Part shown: piece after piece, positions 1 to 9,354 of the stretch
How positions within the stretch are numbered: the first letter of the stretch is position 1
Layout of the letters: each line of letters starts with the position of its first letter
Made by a program: the position numbers and the translations under genes
The notes under the pieces: model-generated
The model's database searches: none
Seen by the model: only the letters and a program-made list of their open reading frames with translations
What the model was told of the DNA's origin: nothing
Source: Ruminococcus sp.
Lineage (GTDB): Bacteria > Bacillota > Clostridia > Oscillospirales > Ruminococcaceae
Reading direction: 5' to 3'
Assembly: GCA_017542475.1 (NCBI GenBank)
Contig: JAFXXD010000025.1
Span: forward strand, 1-41,239
DNA: 41,239 bases

Positions 1-330
1 CAGCAGGAAGCATAGTATGTAGCTGACAGGTCCCGTGAAGAGCGCGAAAACTATCGTCACGCGTATGGACTTGACGAATATCTTGTCCGAGAGGAAGAGA
101 GTCGTGTAGTTCGAGAGCCCGACAAATTTCGGAGCCTGCGCCATATTGAAGTCGGTGAAGCCCATAGGGAGGGACATCACAACAGGCACTATCGTGAATA
201 CGAAGAAGAATATCATAAAGGGCGCGAGCATGAGGTAGGCAGACTTGTTCTGCCTGAACGACCGCCACAGCATGGCGCGTTCCTCACGCTTTGTCCTCTT
301 ACCGATATCCTCCGCTGATATCTGAGCCAA
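1..330 (-). CDS. Sugar ABC transporter permease (N-terminal 110 residues; runs off the window)
   Basis: This is the start of an inner-membrane permease of a carbohydrate ABC importer (MalF/UgpA type). About 110 residues are visible before the window edge. The N-terminus is a charged cytoplasmic tail (MAQISAEDIGKRTKREER), followed by a first membrane segment beginning AYLMLAPFMIFFFVFTIVP and the typical periplasmic FVGLSNYTTLF stretch of the MalF/UgpA class. The start is a TTG at 328-330, chosen because a GGAGG ribosome site lies 8 bases upstream; the next ATG has none. It lies directly downstream of the substrate-binding protein gene, so the two form one transcription unit. The sugar is unknown. 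Confidence 0.85.
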   Translation of the reverse strand, partial: MAQISAEDIGKRTKREERAMLWRSFRQNKSAYLMLAPFMIFFFVFTIVPVVMSLPMGFTDFNMAQAPKFVGLSNYTTLFLSDKIFVKSIRVTIVFALFTGPVSYILCFLL

Positions 331-348
331 GAGACGTTCCTCCTTCCG

Positions 349-3279
349 TTATTTTTCGTCGGTACTCAGACCGAGATTCTTTCGCTTGCGGGTAATTTCG
401 TCGTTGATGTCGCGGTTGTACCAGATGAGCGTGTCGCGCGGGTTGCCGAGCTCATTGACCGTCTCTCTGAAGGCGTTCATAATGTTGCGCGTTACCGCAT
501 ACGACGAGGGTATCACGGGTATCTCGACGAGCTCCGCCTGCTGAGCGGCGAGCCTGTCGTATTCTCCGTGCGACCACGACAGCTGTGCGAGAGCCTCGGT
601 GTTGGCGGTGTCGAATCTGCCCATAGTTCCGAGAAGTCCCTCTATCTGCGTGCCGTAGCGCACCTGCGTGTCGGTGTCGGTGAACCACTTGATGAATTCC
701 CACGCGTTCTCCTTGTTGCTGACCTTCTTGAAGATGACAGCTCCCGCGCCGTTGGAGTTGGCAGCGTGAGATACCGTGCCGTCCTCGCGGAGAGTGCCGG
801 GCACGGGGCAGAAGTCCCACAGCCCCTTTATCTCGGGGGAGGCAACTGTCAGCTGATTGAAGAAGGTGTAGTTGTTGATGACTATCGGGTACTCGCCCGT
901 CCTGAAGCGGCTGAAGGCGTCGTACTGCTGTACGAAGCTGTACTTGGTGTAGAAGTCCGTCCACTCCTCGAAGGACTGCACAGCCTCGATGGAGTTGAAC
1001 GTAGACGCGGTCTGCTCGTCGTTGTAGTAGTTGATGCCCTTTTGCAGCAGAAGCATCGCGAAGGTGTGACCTGTCTCGGTCGCGGGAGATATATTCGTCG
1101 GCGGGAGCACAAGTCCCACGTTCATATACTTGCGCTGGAGCGCGGGGAGCATATCTATCAGCTCCGTCCACGTTTCGGGCGGCGAGTCGTAGCCGAGCTC
1201 CGTGAGGACGTCCGTGCGGTAGAACATCATCGGGAAGGTCTGGCTTATCGGCAGACCGTATGTGCCGCCGTTGTACTGATAGGGCGTCATCGCGTTCTGC
1301 TGGAATCTGCCCTGTACATCACCGAAATCGGAGAATTCCGACAGGTCTACGAGGAGGTCGCGCGCGGCGAGGTTCACGGGGAACTCTCCGCCGAGGAAGA
1401 GCGCCACATCGGGACCCTTTCCCGCGAGCGTAGCCTCAACTACGCCGCCGACAACGAGGTTGACAGCGATAGGGATATCGTACTCCTGCATAAACTCGTT
1501 CTCGGTCATCTCCTTGACTACCTGAGCCTGATCGCGTCCGAGCGATACCCACACGTTGATAGCGTCCTCGCCCGTGACATCGGAGAGGGTGGTGTAGTCC
1601 TCGAAGAACGAGCCCACGAAGGACTTCACGCTGAAGGTTATCGACTTGCCGAGCTTTTCCTTGGCGCTCGTGAACTGCTTGCCCTCGGTCGCGAACTCGA
1701 TGTAATCGACCTCAAGCGGCTGGTCGCGGTAGTCGCGCTCCCACGCGGAGATTGAAGCTATGCTGTCCTTTATCTGCGAGAGGTAATTGGGTATCCTCAG
1801 CGGCTTTTCTACGCACTTGTCGAGTATGACCGCCATTGTTTCGAGGGAAGCCGCCTCCGAGCCCGCTGTGCCCGAAAGCCCTTCTATCTCGCCCTGTATA
1901 TCCTTGAGCTCCTGCGAGATGCGCGAGAAATTGCTGACGAGGTCGGGTATCTTCTCGTGCACGTAGTAGTCGGTGTACTTGTCGGGCGACGGACCCGTTA
2001 TCATCAGTATCTTGCGGTAGTAGGTGTTGAGGTCGGTAACGCACTCGTCGAGCCTGCGGAGCGAGTTGCCTATCTCGCCCGGTACGCACTCCATAGTTAT
2101 CGAGTGGTCGCGGTCGGCTGTGAGGTAGACGTAAACGTCCCCGCCGTCCTCAGCCTTGGGAGTGACGACGCTCCAGTCGGTATCGTAGAAGAATTTGACC
2201 TGGTCGAGCTCCGCGCACGGCACCTCGCCGTCGATGTATATGCGCCTGTTGGAGTAGAAGCCGCGCATCTGGTTCTGGCGCGACTTTATGCCTATCCTGT
2301 ACCAGCCGTCCGCGCCTATCTCGTCTGCGGGGATAGTCCACGTCACGGACTGGAGAGCCTTCTTCCAGTTGCCCGAGCCGAGGGTGTTGTACACGACCTT
2401 GCGCGGGTCGGAGGGCGATACGAGGTAATTGGTATTGTCGTAGGTCGGGTAGAGCGTGGAGTCGGACTTGAGCTCCGCGTTCTCGCCCTCAATGCGGAAG
2501 ATGTTGGGCTCGGAGGAGGCGGAGGCGTCAACGGAAGCCCTGTACTCCTCGTACGTGGGGAGCTCCTCGGGGTTGAAGAAGCGCAGGCTCTCTATCACGA
2601 GCTGTGCGCGCTCGGAGGTGAAGCTTATCTCGTGCCTGCCCTTTTCGAGGTAGAAGAACAGCGGCTCACCGAAGAGCCCGTCGATGTCGCCGAAGGTGCA
2701 CTCCTGCCACATACCCTTCTGTACCTGCGAGGGGCGCACCTGATTCCCGCGGGAATCGGTGTGGATATCCGTCTCGTTGACCCACACGCGGTTGAGCGTG
2801 AGGCGGGTCGCGGTATCATACGGCGACCTGCCGTCTATCTGCATTGACAGCTCTATCTGCGAGCTGTTCGATTCGATGGGGAAATAGCTTATCCCGAGGC
2901 AGTATATTCCCGTTTCCTCGACGTCGATGTCGTAGGAGAGCTCGCCGTCGGCGCTCTCCCATACGAGGACGTTATTGCGGAAGTCGTCGTCAGCGCCGTA
3001 GCTTCCCGTCGGGGATATGTCGCCCTTCGCGGACTTGTACGCCGTCACATTTATCGGTATCTCCCTGTCGGGACGCTTTTCGCCGCTGTACATATCGTAG
3101 TAGTCACTGTACGAGGGAATGTCCGTATCTACGGGCTCGATGGCGAAGTAGCCGTCGCCGGAGACTGCGGAGGGAGTGTCAGCTGCGGCGGCGGTCATAA
3201 CGCCCGAGAGGCTCCATACTGCTGTCAGACAGGATAATACGCCGAAGGAGAGCCTTCGGCAGAGGGTTCTTATCTTCAA
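349..3279 (-). CDS. Very large extracellular sugar-binding protein of an ABC importer, with N-terminal beta-sandwich-like region
   Basis: This is a secreted solute-binding component of a carbohydrate ABC transporter, 976 aa if started at the TTG at 3277-3279. That start follows an AAAGGTGG site by 6 bases and gives a clean Sec signal peptide (residues 1-33, ending TAAAA). A longer reading frame upstream would put non-signal sequence first. Residues about 575-960 are a family-1 binding protein (GKGPDVALFLGGEFPVNLA; NGGTYGLPISQTFPMMFYR; a late GAGAVIFKKVSNKENAWEFIKW-like segment, split here by description). Residues about 35-430 look like two carbohydrate-binding beta-sandwich modules, and 440-540 is helical. 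Ordinary members of the family are about 420-450 aa, so more than half of this protein is extra. No lipobox is evident, so how it stays at the cell surface is unclear. It is followed by the permease gene. Confidence 0.85.
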   Translation of the reverse strand: MKIRTLCRRLSFGVLSCLTAVWSLSGVMTAAAADTPSAVSGDGYFAIEPVDTDIPSYSDYYDMYSGEKRPDREIPINVTAYKSAKGDISPTGSYGADDDFRNNVLVWESADGELSYDIDVEETGIYCLGISYFPIESNSSQIELSMQIDGRSPYDTATRLTLNRVWVNETDIHTDSRGNQVRPSQVQKGMWQECTFGDIDGLFGEPLFFYLEKGRHEISFTSERAQLVIESLRFFNPEELPTYEEYRASVDASASSEPNIFRIEGENAELKSDSTLYPTYDNTNYLVSPSDPRKVVYNTLGSGNWKKALQSVTWTIPADEIGADGWYRIGIKSRQNQMRGFYSNRRIYIDGEVPCAELDQVKFFYDTDWSVVTPKAEDGGDVYVYLTADRDHSITMECVPGEIGNSLRRLDECVTDLNTYYRKILMITGPSPDKYTDYYVHEKIPDLVSNFSRISQELKDIQGEIEGLSGTAGSEAASLETMAVILDKCVEKPLRIPNYLSQIKDSIASISAWERDYRDQPLEVDYIEFATEGKQFTSAKEKLGKSITFSVKSFVGSFFEDYTTLSDVTGEDAINVWVSLGRDQAQVVKEMTENEFMQEYDIPIAVNLVVGGVVEATLAGKGPDVALFLGGEFPVNLAARDLLVDLSEFSDFGDVQGRFQQNAMTPYQYNGGTYGLPISQTFPMMFYRTDVLTELGYDSPPETWTELIDMLPALQRKYMNVGLVLPPTNISPATETGHTFAMLLLQKGINYYNDEQTASTFNSIEAVQSFEEWTDFYTKYSFVQQYDAFSRFRTGEYPIVINNYTFFNQLTVASPEIKGLWDFCPVPGTLREDGTVSHAANSNGAGAVIFKKVSNKENAWEFIKWFTDTDTQVRYGTQIEGLLGTMGRFDTANTEALAQLSWSHGEYDRLAAQQAELVEIPVIPSSYAVTRNIMNAFRETVNELGNPRDTLIWYNRDINDEITRKRKNLGLSTDEK

Positions 3280-3426
3280 TTCTATCCACCTTTCGTGAAC
3301 TGAGGGGGAGCGGCAGACCTGCAAAGAGGGCGCAGGCAAGCCGTTTAGTGAGATGTGTGGCAGACTGCCCAAAGTCTGCTGATATACGAAGCAGAATTGC
3401 GAAAACTGCATAAAACCTTACAAATA

Positions 3427-3455
3427 ATTATAACTAAATTATAAAGAATTGTCAA
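3427..3455 (-). promoter_or_regulatory. Promoter of the sugar ABC operon
   Basis: On the minus strand TTGACA (3450-3455) and TATAAT (3427-3432) are both perfect and separated by 17 bases. Transcription would begin near 3420, leaving a leader of about 140 nt before the TTG start at 3279. That leader contains a 7-bp stem-loop at 3360-3379 (GCAGACT/AGTCTGC). Confidence 0.85.
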
Positions 3456-3576
3456 GACAAATTGCTATATATAATAGGTACAATGCTATAGTGCACATCA
3501 ATGAGACATATGTGGACGAAAGTGCACTCTTCCATTGTGCAAAGTGCCGAATTTGCAAAGTTTGCTTGGCGGGCTC

Positions 3577-3605
3577 TTGACAAGTGAACTTGGCAGTGCT
3601 ATAAT
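3577..3605 (+). promoter_or_regulatory. Promoter of the small-peptide/DUF6442/Xre operon
   Basis: TTGACA (3577-3582), 17 bases, TATAAT (3600-3605). The spacer contains the first of two near-palindromic operator-like sequences. The remainder of the 3456-3576 gap shows no gene. Confidence 0.85.
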
Positions 3606-3637
3606 GCAAGCATAGAGATGTGACAAGTTCACTTGGC
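3579..3637 (+). promoter_or_regulatory. Paired operator-like palindromes (Xre repressor sites?)
   Basis: CAAGTGAACTTG at 3581-3592 and CAAGTTCACTTG at 3624-3635 share the palindromic frame CAAGT-NN-ACTTG and flanks (GA before, GCA after). Their centres are 43 bp apart, about four helical turns. One lies in the promoter spacer and the other just after the start site. They are probably operators, most plausibly for the Xre-type protein encoded at 4133-4339 in the same operon; that link is inference. Confidence 0.65.
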
Positions 3638-3671
3638 ATACATCTCCCGAACGATAAGTGAGGTGCTGTAT

Positions 3672-3797
3672 ATGAAAAATTATGAAGCAAACAATTTCAC
3701 TGATCTCAGCCTGCTGAGCATACTCCTCTCGCGTCCCGTGAGAATGATAGCTGCGCTCGCTGTTACGATGACAGCGGCGTATCTCCTCGGTAAATAA
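3672..3797 (+). CDS. Small membrane peptide (41 aa), first gene of an Xre operon
   Basis: This reading frame of 41 codons starts MKNYEANNF and ends AAYLLGK. It has a polar N-terminal third and a hydrophobic C-terminal segment (about 23-40, MIAALAVTMTAAYLL), so it should be a single-pass membrane peptide. It lies between the promoter at 3577 and the next gene, whose AGGAGG site begins just after this stop codon, so all three genes share one transcript. Its own ribosome site is weak (AGGTG at 3661-3665). Function is unknown. It could also be a leader peptide that sets translation of the downstream gene. Confidence 0.55.
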   Translation: MKNYEANNFTDLSLLSILLSRPVRMIAALAVTMTAAYLLGK

Positions 3798-3810
3798 AGG
3801 AGGGGCAGCT

Positions 3811-4128
3811 ATGAACAAGGAAGAGATACTCGCTAAAAGCCGAAAGGAAAACAATTCCGAATACGAGCAGAATACCTACAAGCTCGCGGGAAGCATCGCA
3901 CGTATCGTCGGCGGTATGCTTTGCGCGCTGCTCCTGATCGCCGAACAGTTCATCACGGGGCACTTCAACTGCGGCTACTACCTGATTTTCTGCGTTATGC
4001 AGCTGATACACGACGGCTACATCTTCTTGCGGACAAAGTCAAAGCTGCACCTATTCAGCGCTCTCTGTTTCGTCGGAGTAGCCGCTGTGATGACGTACGG
4101 CTACGTTACAGACCTGATAAGCAGGTGA
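3811..4128 (+). CDS. DUF6442-like small integral membrane protein
   Basis: This 105-residue protein has a charged N-terminal tail (MNKEEILAKSRKENNSEYEQN) and three hydrophobic segments at about 27-47, 52-68 and 80-100. It resembles the DUF6442 family, which in Firmicutes is typically encoded next to a small Xre regulator, exactly as here. A strong AAGGAGG site precedes the ATG. The next gene starts 4 bases after its stop, so the two are probably translationally coupled. The biochemical role of the family is not known to me; the pairing suggests that the Xre protein controls its own operon. Confidence 0.7.
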   Translation: MNKEEILAKSRKENNSEYEQNTYKLAGSIARIVGGMLCALLLIAEQFITGHFNCGYYLIFCVMQLIHDGYIFLRTKSKLHLFSALCFVGVAAVMTYGYVTDLISR

Positions 4129-4132
4129 GCCT

Positions 4133-4339
4133 ATGGACGATAAGCTCATACTGCGCAACAGGCTGAAGGAGGCGCGTACCGAGGCGAAGCTCTCGCAGGC
4201 ACAGCTCGCGGAGATGGTCGGCGTGTCGCGCAATACCATCAGCTCGATAGAGACGGGACAGTATCAGCCGACGGCGAAGCTCGCGCTGATAATCTGCATT
4301 GCCCTCGACAAGAAGTTCGAGGAGCTGTTCTATTTCTGA
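4133..4339 (+). CDS. Small Xre-family transcriptional regulator
   Basis: This 68-residue protein is almost entirely one helix-turn-helix domain of the Xre/Cro/C1 class: LRNRLKEARTEAKLSQAQLA, then VSRNTISSIETGQYQP as the recognition helix, ending FEELFYF. Length and ending match the free-standing YozG-like regulators of Firmicutes. It is the last gene of the operon starting at the 3577 promoter, and paired palindromes in that promoter are plausible targets. It binds DNA in the cytoplasm, probably as a dimer. Confidence 0.88.
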   Translation: MDDKLILRNRLKEARTEAKLSQAQLAEMVGVSRNTISSIETGQYQPTAKLALIICIALDKKFEELFYF

Positions 4340-4343
4340 TTTT

Positions 4344-4460
4344 TTAGCCATTAGCCGTTAGCCATTAGCTAATGGTGTCGCCTTGCGGCGACAATATTTT
4401 AATATGTCCGAGTCAGCGGACACCGCGAGCTAACGGCTAAAGGCTAACAGCTAACGGCTC
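4344..4460. repeat. TTAGCC/GGCTAA palindromic repeat block upstream of the ABC promoter
   Basis: The block opens with TTAGCC motifs (4344-4374) and ends with their complements, GCTAACGGCTAA and variants (4428-4458), so the whole can fold on itself. Inside are a TGTCGCC/GGCGACA hairpin and a degenerate GTCCG-AGTC-AGCGGAC hairpin followed by ACCGCGAGCTAACGGCT. The last part recurs at 23808-23856 and 38213-38252. It ends 7 bases before the -35 box of the downstream promoter and might also terminate the upstream operon. Confidence 0.7.
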
Positions 4461-4466
4461 AAACTA

Positions 4467-4495
4467 TTGATTTTTACGGCGATATATGCTACAAT
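4467..4495 (+). promoter_or_regulatory. Promoter of the NatAB-like ABC operon
   Basis: TTGATT (4467-4472), 17 bases, TACAAT (4490-4495), about 32 bases before the ATG at 4528. Confidence 0.7.
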
Positions 4496-4527
4496 ATTTA
4501 CATCTTTTTACTTGGAGGGATAAAACT

Positions 4528-5268
4528 ATGGAAAAGGTACTGGAAGTCAAGGAGCTGTCCAAGCAGTACACTAAGGTGCTCGCGGCGGACAAGGTCAGCT
4601 TCGATATCGAAAAGGGCGAGATATTCGCGCTCATCGGTCCCAACGGTGCGGGCAAGACCACCACTATCCGTATGATATCGACCCTGCTCAAGCCCACCTC
4701 GGGCGACGCGGTGGTCGCGGGCAACAGCATTGTCAGGGACGCGGCAAAGGTGCGCGAGTGCATAACCTACCTCCCCGATGAGGCGGGCGCATACAAGAAT
4801 ATGACGGGCAAGAGCTACCTGCGCTTCATGGCGGGGCTCTTCTCCACCGACATCGACACGATAAACCGCTACGTCGAGCGCGCGGAGCGTATCTGCGGGC
4901 TCGGGGACAGACTAAAGGACAAGATAGGCACGTACAGCCGCGGTATGATAAGAAAGCTCCTGCTCGCGCGTGCTGTCATGACCGAGCCCAAGCTCGCCAT
5001 TCTCGACGAGCCCACGAGCGGTCTCGACGTGCTGAACGCCATAGAGATACGCAAGATGATAAAGCAGCTCGCCGCGGAGGAGGGTATGTCCTTCCTGCTG
5101 TCGTCGCACAATATGCTCGAGATTGAGTTCGTCTCCGACCGCGTGGGTATCATCTCCAAGGGTCACCTCCTCGTTACGGGCAGGGCTGACGAGCTGAAGC
5201 AGCGCTACAGTGCGCAGAACCTTGAGGAAGTATTTGAAAGGGTGGTGAACGGCAATGAAATTCTTTAA
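4528..5268 (+). CDS. ABC transporter ATP-binding protein, NatA-like
   Basis: This is the cytoplasmic ATPase subunit (246 aa) of a two-component ABC exporter. Visible motifs are the Walker A GPNGAGKTT at 37-45, a degenerate signature YSRGM at 136-140 in place of LSGGQ, Walker B LAILDEP at 156-162, the D-loop SGLD and the switch histidine in SSHNM at about 194. The YSRGM-type signature and the partner gene match the NatA/CcmA group of drug or sodium exporters. The ATG at 4528 follows a GGAGGG site; in-frame codons further upstream lack one. It overlaps the membrane subunit gene by 14 bases, so the two are co-translated. The substrate cannot be read from the sequence. Confidence 0.9.
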   Translation: MEKVLEVKELSKQYTKVLAADKVSFDIEKGEIFALIGPNGAGKTTTIRMISTLLKPTSGDAVVAGNSIVRDAAKVRECITYLPDEAGAYKNMTGKSYLRFMAGLFSTDIDTINRYVERAERICGLGDRLKDKIGTYSRGMIRKLLLARAVMTEPKLAILDEPTSGLDVLNAIEIRKMIKQLAAEEGMSFLLSSHNMLEIEFVSDRVGIISKGHLLVTGRADELKQRYSAQNLEEVFERVVNGNEIL

Positions 5269-6580
5269 TCTGCTGAAAAAGGAGCTCGGCGAGCTCATCA
5301 CGCCGCAGACCATCATCAGTCTTGTCGCTATCTCCGCGATGCTGATGCTTATGGGCAACCTTATGAAGAGCACGATAAAGGAGGCGGTCGAGAACGAGTA
5401 CAGCATAACCCTCAGCGACCGCGACGACACCGAATTCACCCACAAGCTCGCGAAGGCTCTCGAAGCGAGCGGTGCCAAGCTGAAAACAGTCGATACCACG
5501 GGCGACGACTACTCCGCGATACTGAAGGAGGCGGACGCTGAAGCCCTCGTCATCATACCCGAGGGCTTCACCGAGAAGCTCGAAAACGGCGAGCGTCCCG
5601 AGATAATCAGCGTTGCGGGAATGAAGTCCGCGGCGGCGATGTCGAACGTGATGAACAGCAACAGCGGCGCTATCGGGCTCATATCCGACTGCATATCCGC
5701 TACCTTCGCCGAAAAGGCGGGACTTACCACCGAGCAGGTCGAGCTCTTACAGCTCCCCGTGGATGTCACCGAGCAGACAGTAGTCAAGGACAAGAACGCT
5801 CCCGTCAGCACATCGAGCGTGATGAGCAGTCTGATGATGAAGAATATGATACTTCCCATTATCGTGTTCATACTCATAATGTTCACGTCGAATATGCTTA
5901 TGAGTGCCATCAGCAACGAAAAGATAGACAAGACCCTCGAAACGCTTCTCTCCGCACCTGTGTCGAGAACGGCTATACTGGGCGCGAAAATGCTTGCGGC
6001 GGCGATAATCGCACTGCTCAATGCGGTGGTTTATATGTTCGGCTTCTCGTCGTTTATGACGGGAGCGACCGACAGCGTCACCGAGGAAATGGGCACACAG
6101 CTCGTAACGCAGTATATTTCCGTGGACGAGGCTCTTGAAAGGCTCGGGCTTACCCTCGGCGTGACCGACTACATCCTCATCGGAGCTCAGCTCTTCCTGA
6201 CGATAATGATATGCCTGTCCGTATCGCTTATGCTCGGCGCACTGGTCAGCGATTCCAAGCAGTCGCAGACGATGATGATGCCGATGATGATAATGGCAAT
6301 GGTGCCGTACCTCATCTCGATGATGGCGGACATCAACACCCTCCCCACGGCGATAAAGCTCATCGTGTACGCGATACCCTTCACGCATACATTCTCGGCG
6401 GTGAACAACCTGATGTTCGGCAATTACACGATATTTGTCGGCGGACTCATCTACCAGTTCATCGTGTTCGCGATATGTATGTTCTTCGCACTGAGGCTGT
6501 TCAACTCGGACAAGATACTCACAGCGTCGCTCAACTTCGGGCAGAAGTCGAAGTTCAAGAAGCGCGCGGATAACGAATAA
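5255..6580 (+). CDS. ABC-2 type permease, NatB-like
   Basis: This 441-residue membrane subunit pairs with the ATPase encoded immediately upstream. It has one N-terminal membrane helix (about 15-35), a roughly 150-residue extracytoplasmic loop (ALVIIPEGFTEKLENGERP is typical of the family), then five or six helices between about 200 and 425, including a methionine-rich MMMPMMIMAM segment. The layout is that of NatB/ABC2 membrane proteins. A GGTGG site lies inside the upstream gene. After the stop there is no clear intrinsic terminator, only GTAG-foot hairpins at 6588 and 6617. Confidence 0.87.
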   Translation: MKFFNLLKKELGELITPQTIISLVAISAMLMLMGNLMKSTIKEAVENEYSITLSDRDDTEFTHKLAKALEASGAKLKTVDTTGDDYSAILKEADAEALVIIPEGFTEKLENGERPEIISVAGMKSAAAMSNVMNSNSGAIGLISDCISATFAEKAGLTTEQVELLQLPVDVTEQTVVKDKNAPVSTSSVMSSLMMKNMILPIIVFILIMFTSNMLMSAISNEKIDKTLETLLSAPVSRTAILGAKMLAAAIIALLNAVVYMFGFSSFMTGATDSVTEEMGTQLVTQYISVDEALERLGLTLGVTDYILIGAQLFLTIMICLSVSLMLGALVSDSKQSQTMMMPMMIMAMVPYLISMMADINTLPTAIKLIVYAIPFTHTFSAVNNLMFGNYTIFVGGLIYQFIVFAICMFFALRLFNSDKILTASLNFGQKSKFKKRADNE

Positions 6581-6587
6581 GCGGGGT

Positions 6588-6641
6588 GTAGGGGACGGCG
6601 TCCTCGACGTCCCGCTGTAGGGACGGCGTTCCGCCGCCCGC
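6588..6641 (+). repeat. Two tandem GTAG-foot hairpins (REP-like)
   Basis: At 6588-6614 a GTAGGGG foot leads into a GGGACG/CGTCCC hairpin; at 6617-6641 a second GTAGGG foot leads into a hairpin around GGCG-TTC-CGCC. Both point the same way. They follow the natB-like stop codon directly. Confidence 0.75.
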
Positions 6642-6752
6642 GAATTCCCAAACCTACTGCGGGCGCACGGATAAGCAGCACACCAAATCTTTGATTTGAT
6701 TTGATTTGTGATGCTATATGCAGCTATGCTGTAATGCGCCACTACAAATGCA

Positions 6753-6786
6753 AAAAGGCGAACCCGAATAAATGGGTTCGCCTTTG
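6753..6786 (-). terminator. Rho-independent terminator-like hairpin 1 downstream of groEL
   Basis: The stem AAAGGCGAACCC/GGGTTCGCCTTT surrounds an 8-nt loop and is followed on the minus strand by a T run. It repeats almost the same stem as the groEL terminator 130 bp away. The rest of the gap 6642-6942 holds a GGACGCTCG element copy (6814-6876) and a GATTT tandem (about 6690-6710), but no gene. Confidence 0.6.
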
Positions 6787-6813
6787 CGCGGTGTCCGCGC
6801 CGCCGATTCGCGG

Positions 6814-6876
6814 GGACGCTCGTAAACTCGCTCACCTTCTACAAGACGGCAGTCTGCTTTCGCGGACGTTACAAAT
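6814..6876 (+). repeat. GGACGCTCG element, copy 1
   Basis: GGACGCTCGTAAACTCGCTC at 6814-6833, followed by GACGGCAGTCTGCTTTCG and GTTACAAATA, recurs near 28345-28415 and 34139-34200 with the same order of motifs. It is not coding in any copy. Confidence 0.6.
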
Positions 6877-6892
6877 AATGAATAACAAAAAA

Positions 6893-6918
6893 GAAAGGCG
6901 AACCAAACGGTTCGCCTT
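6893..6918 (-). terminator. Terminator of groESL
   Basis: AAGGCGAACC-AAAC-GGTTCGCCTT is a perfect 10-bp stem followed on the minus strand by CTTTTTTG. It lies 25 bases past the groEL stop codon. Confidence 0.85.
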
Positions 6919-6942
6919 TTCATTATAGATTTGCGCAGCAAA

Positions 6943-8589
<1,647 letters not shown>

Positions 8590-8605
8590 TCATAATTTCA
8601 ATGCT

Positions 8606-8672
8606 GTAGGGGCGCATTCCGTGCGCCCGAAAGCAATAATCGAACTGACGGGCGAGCGGAACTCGCCCCTAC
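8606..8672. repeat. REPIN-like inverted hairpin pair inside the groESL operon
   Basis: A GTAGGGG foot with a GCGCA-TTCCG-TGCGC hairpin (8606-8629) faces an inverted hairpin GCGAG-CGGAA-CTCGC ending CCCCTAC (8649-8672). The total is 67 nt, the same length as the element at 30629-30695, which is this element in the opposite orientation. It is transcribed as part of groESL mRNA and could affect the groES:groEL ratio. Confidence 0.8.
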
Positions 8673-8683
8673 AAACTGAGTTC

Positions 8684-8977
<294 letters not shown>

Positions 8978-8991
8978 TTATATGCAACGGT

Positions 8992-9018
8992 TTAGCACTC
9001 TCTTTCTCTGAGTGCTAA
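8992..9018 (-). promoter_or_regulatory. CIRCE operator of groESL (HrcA site)
   Basis: TTAGCACTC-N9-GAGTGCTAA is a perfect match to the CIRCE inverted repeat. It lies 36 bases upstream of the groES start. On the minus strand a TTGATT-N16-TAAAAT promoter lies just upstream of it (about 9024-9051), so HrcA bound here would block transcription start. Confidence 0.97.
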
Positions 9019-9122
9019 TTATATTTTACCACCTTTTTCTAATAAATCAAGACATACGCGTCAAAACTGTGAATGTGTACAAAAATATAGCAATATAGTT
9101 GATAACGTGTTGGTGCTTATTT

Positions 9123-9147
9123 GTAGGGGCGCATTCCGTGCGCCCGC
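9123..9147 (+). repeat. GTAG-foot hairpin (REP-like)
   Basis: GTAGGGG foot with the common GCGCA-TTCCG-TGCGC hairpin. It begins a long repeat region that reaches the end of spoVFB. Confidence 0.75.
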
Positions 9148-9167
9148 AAAAAACGGGAGCTGACTTG

Positions 9168-9344
9168 TTCGCAAACAATTCACTGGATTGTTTGCGAAGG
9201 GCGGCTTTTGTTTTAAAGCGTCTGTTTCGCCTCCATAGGAGGCGACCAAGGGCTCTGCCCTTGGAACCCGCAAGGGCGCCGCCCTTGAACCGCGGGGCTC
9301 TGCCCTCGACCCGCAAGCCTTTGAAAAGGCTTGAGCGAAACTTT
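9168..9344 (+). repeat. Multi-hairpin array A
   Basis: In order: a 14-bp stem at 9168-9198 around CACTGG, a CGCCTCC-ATA-GGAGGCG hairpin, CAAGGGC-TCT-GCCCTTG, CAAGGGC-GCC-GCCCTTG, GGGC-TCT-GCCC, and the CAAGCCTT-TGAA-AAGGCTTG hairpin followed by GAGCGAAACTTT. The same series, with different stem sequences, occurs at 26466-26712 and 32149-32434. It ends 10 bases from the spoVFB stop. The 9019-9354 gap otherwise has no gene. Confidence 0.75.
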
Positions 9345-9354
9345 TGGTTGTGTG

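Noticed and set aside
568-1755. A 395-codon frame on the plus strand opposite the sugar-binding protein gene
   Set aside because: It is the antisense shadow of a GC-rich gene. It has no ribosome site, no recognisable domain and a composition dominated by Arg, Val, Glu and Gly.
6690-6710. GATTT/TTGATTTGATTT short tandem near the end of the NatAB-like operon
   Set aside because: It is too short to be more than a simple-sequence stretch.
5747-6835. A 362-codon minus-strand frame opposite the NatB-like gene
   Set aside because: It is rich in His, Arg and Glu, as expected for an antisense reading of membrane protein codons, and crosses repeats and a terminator.
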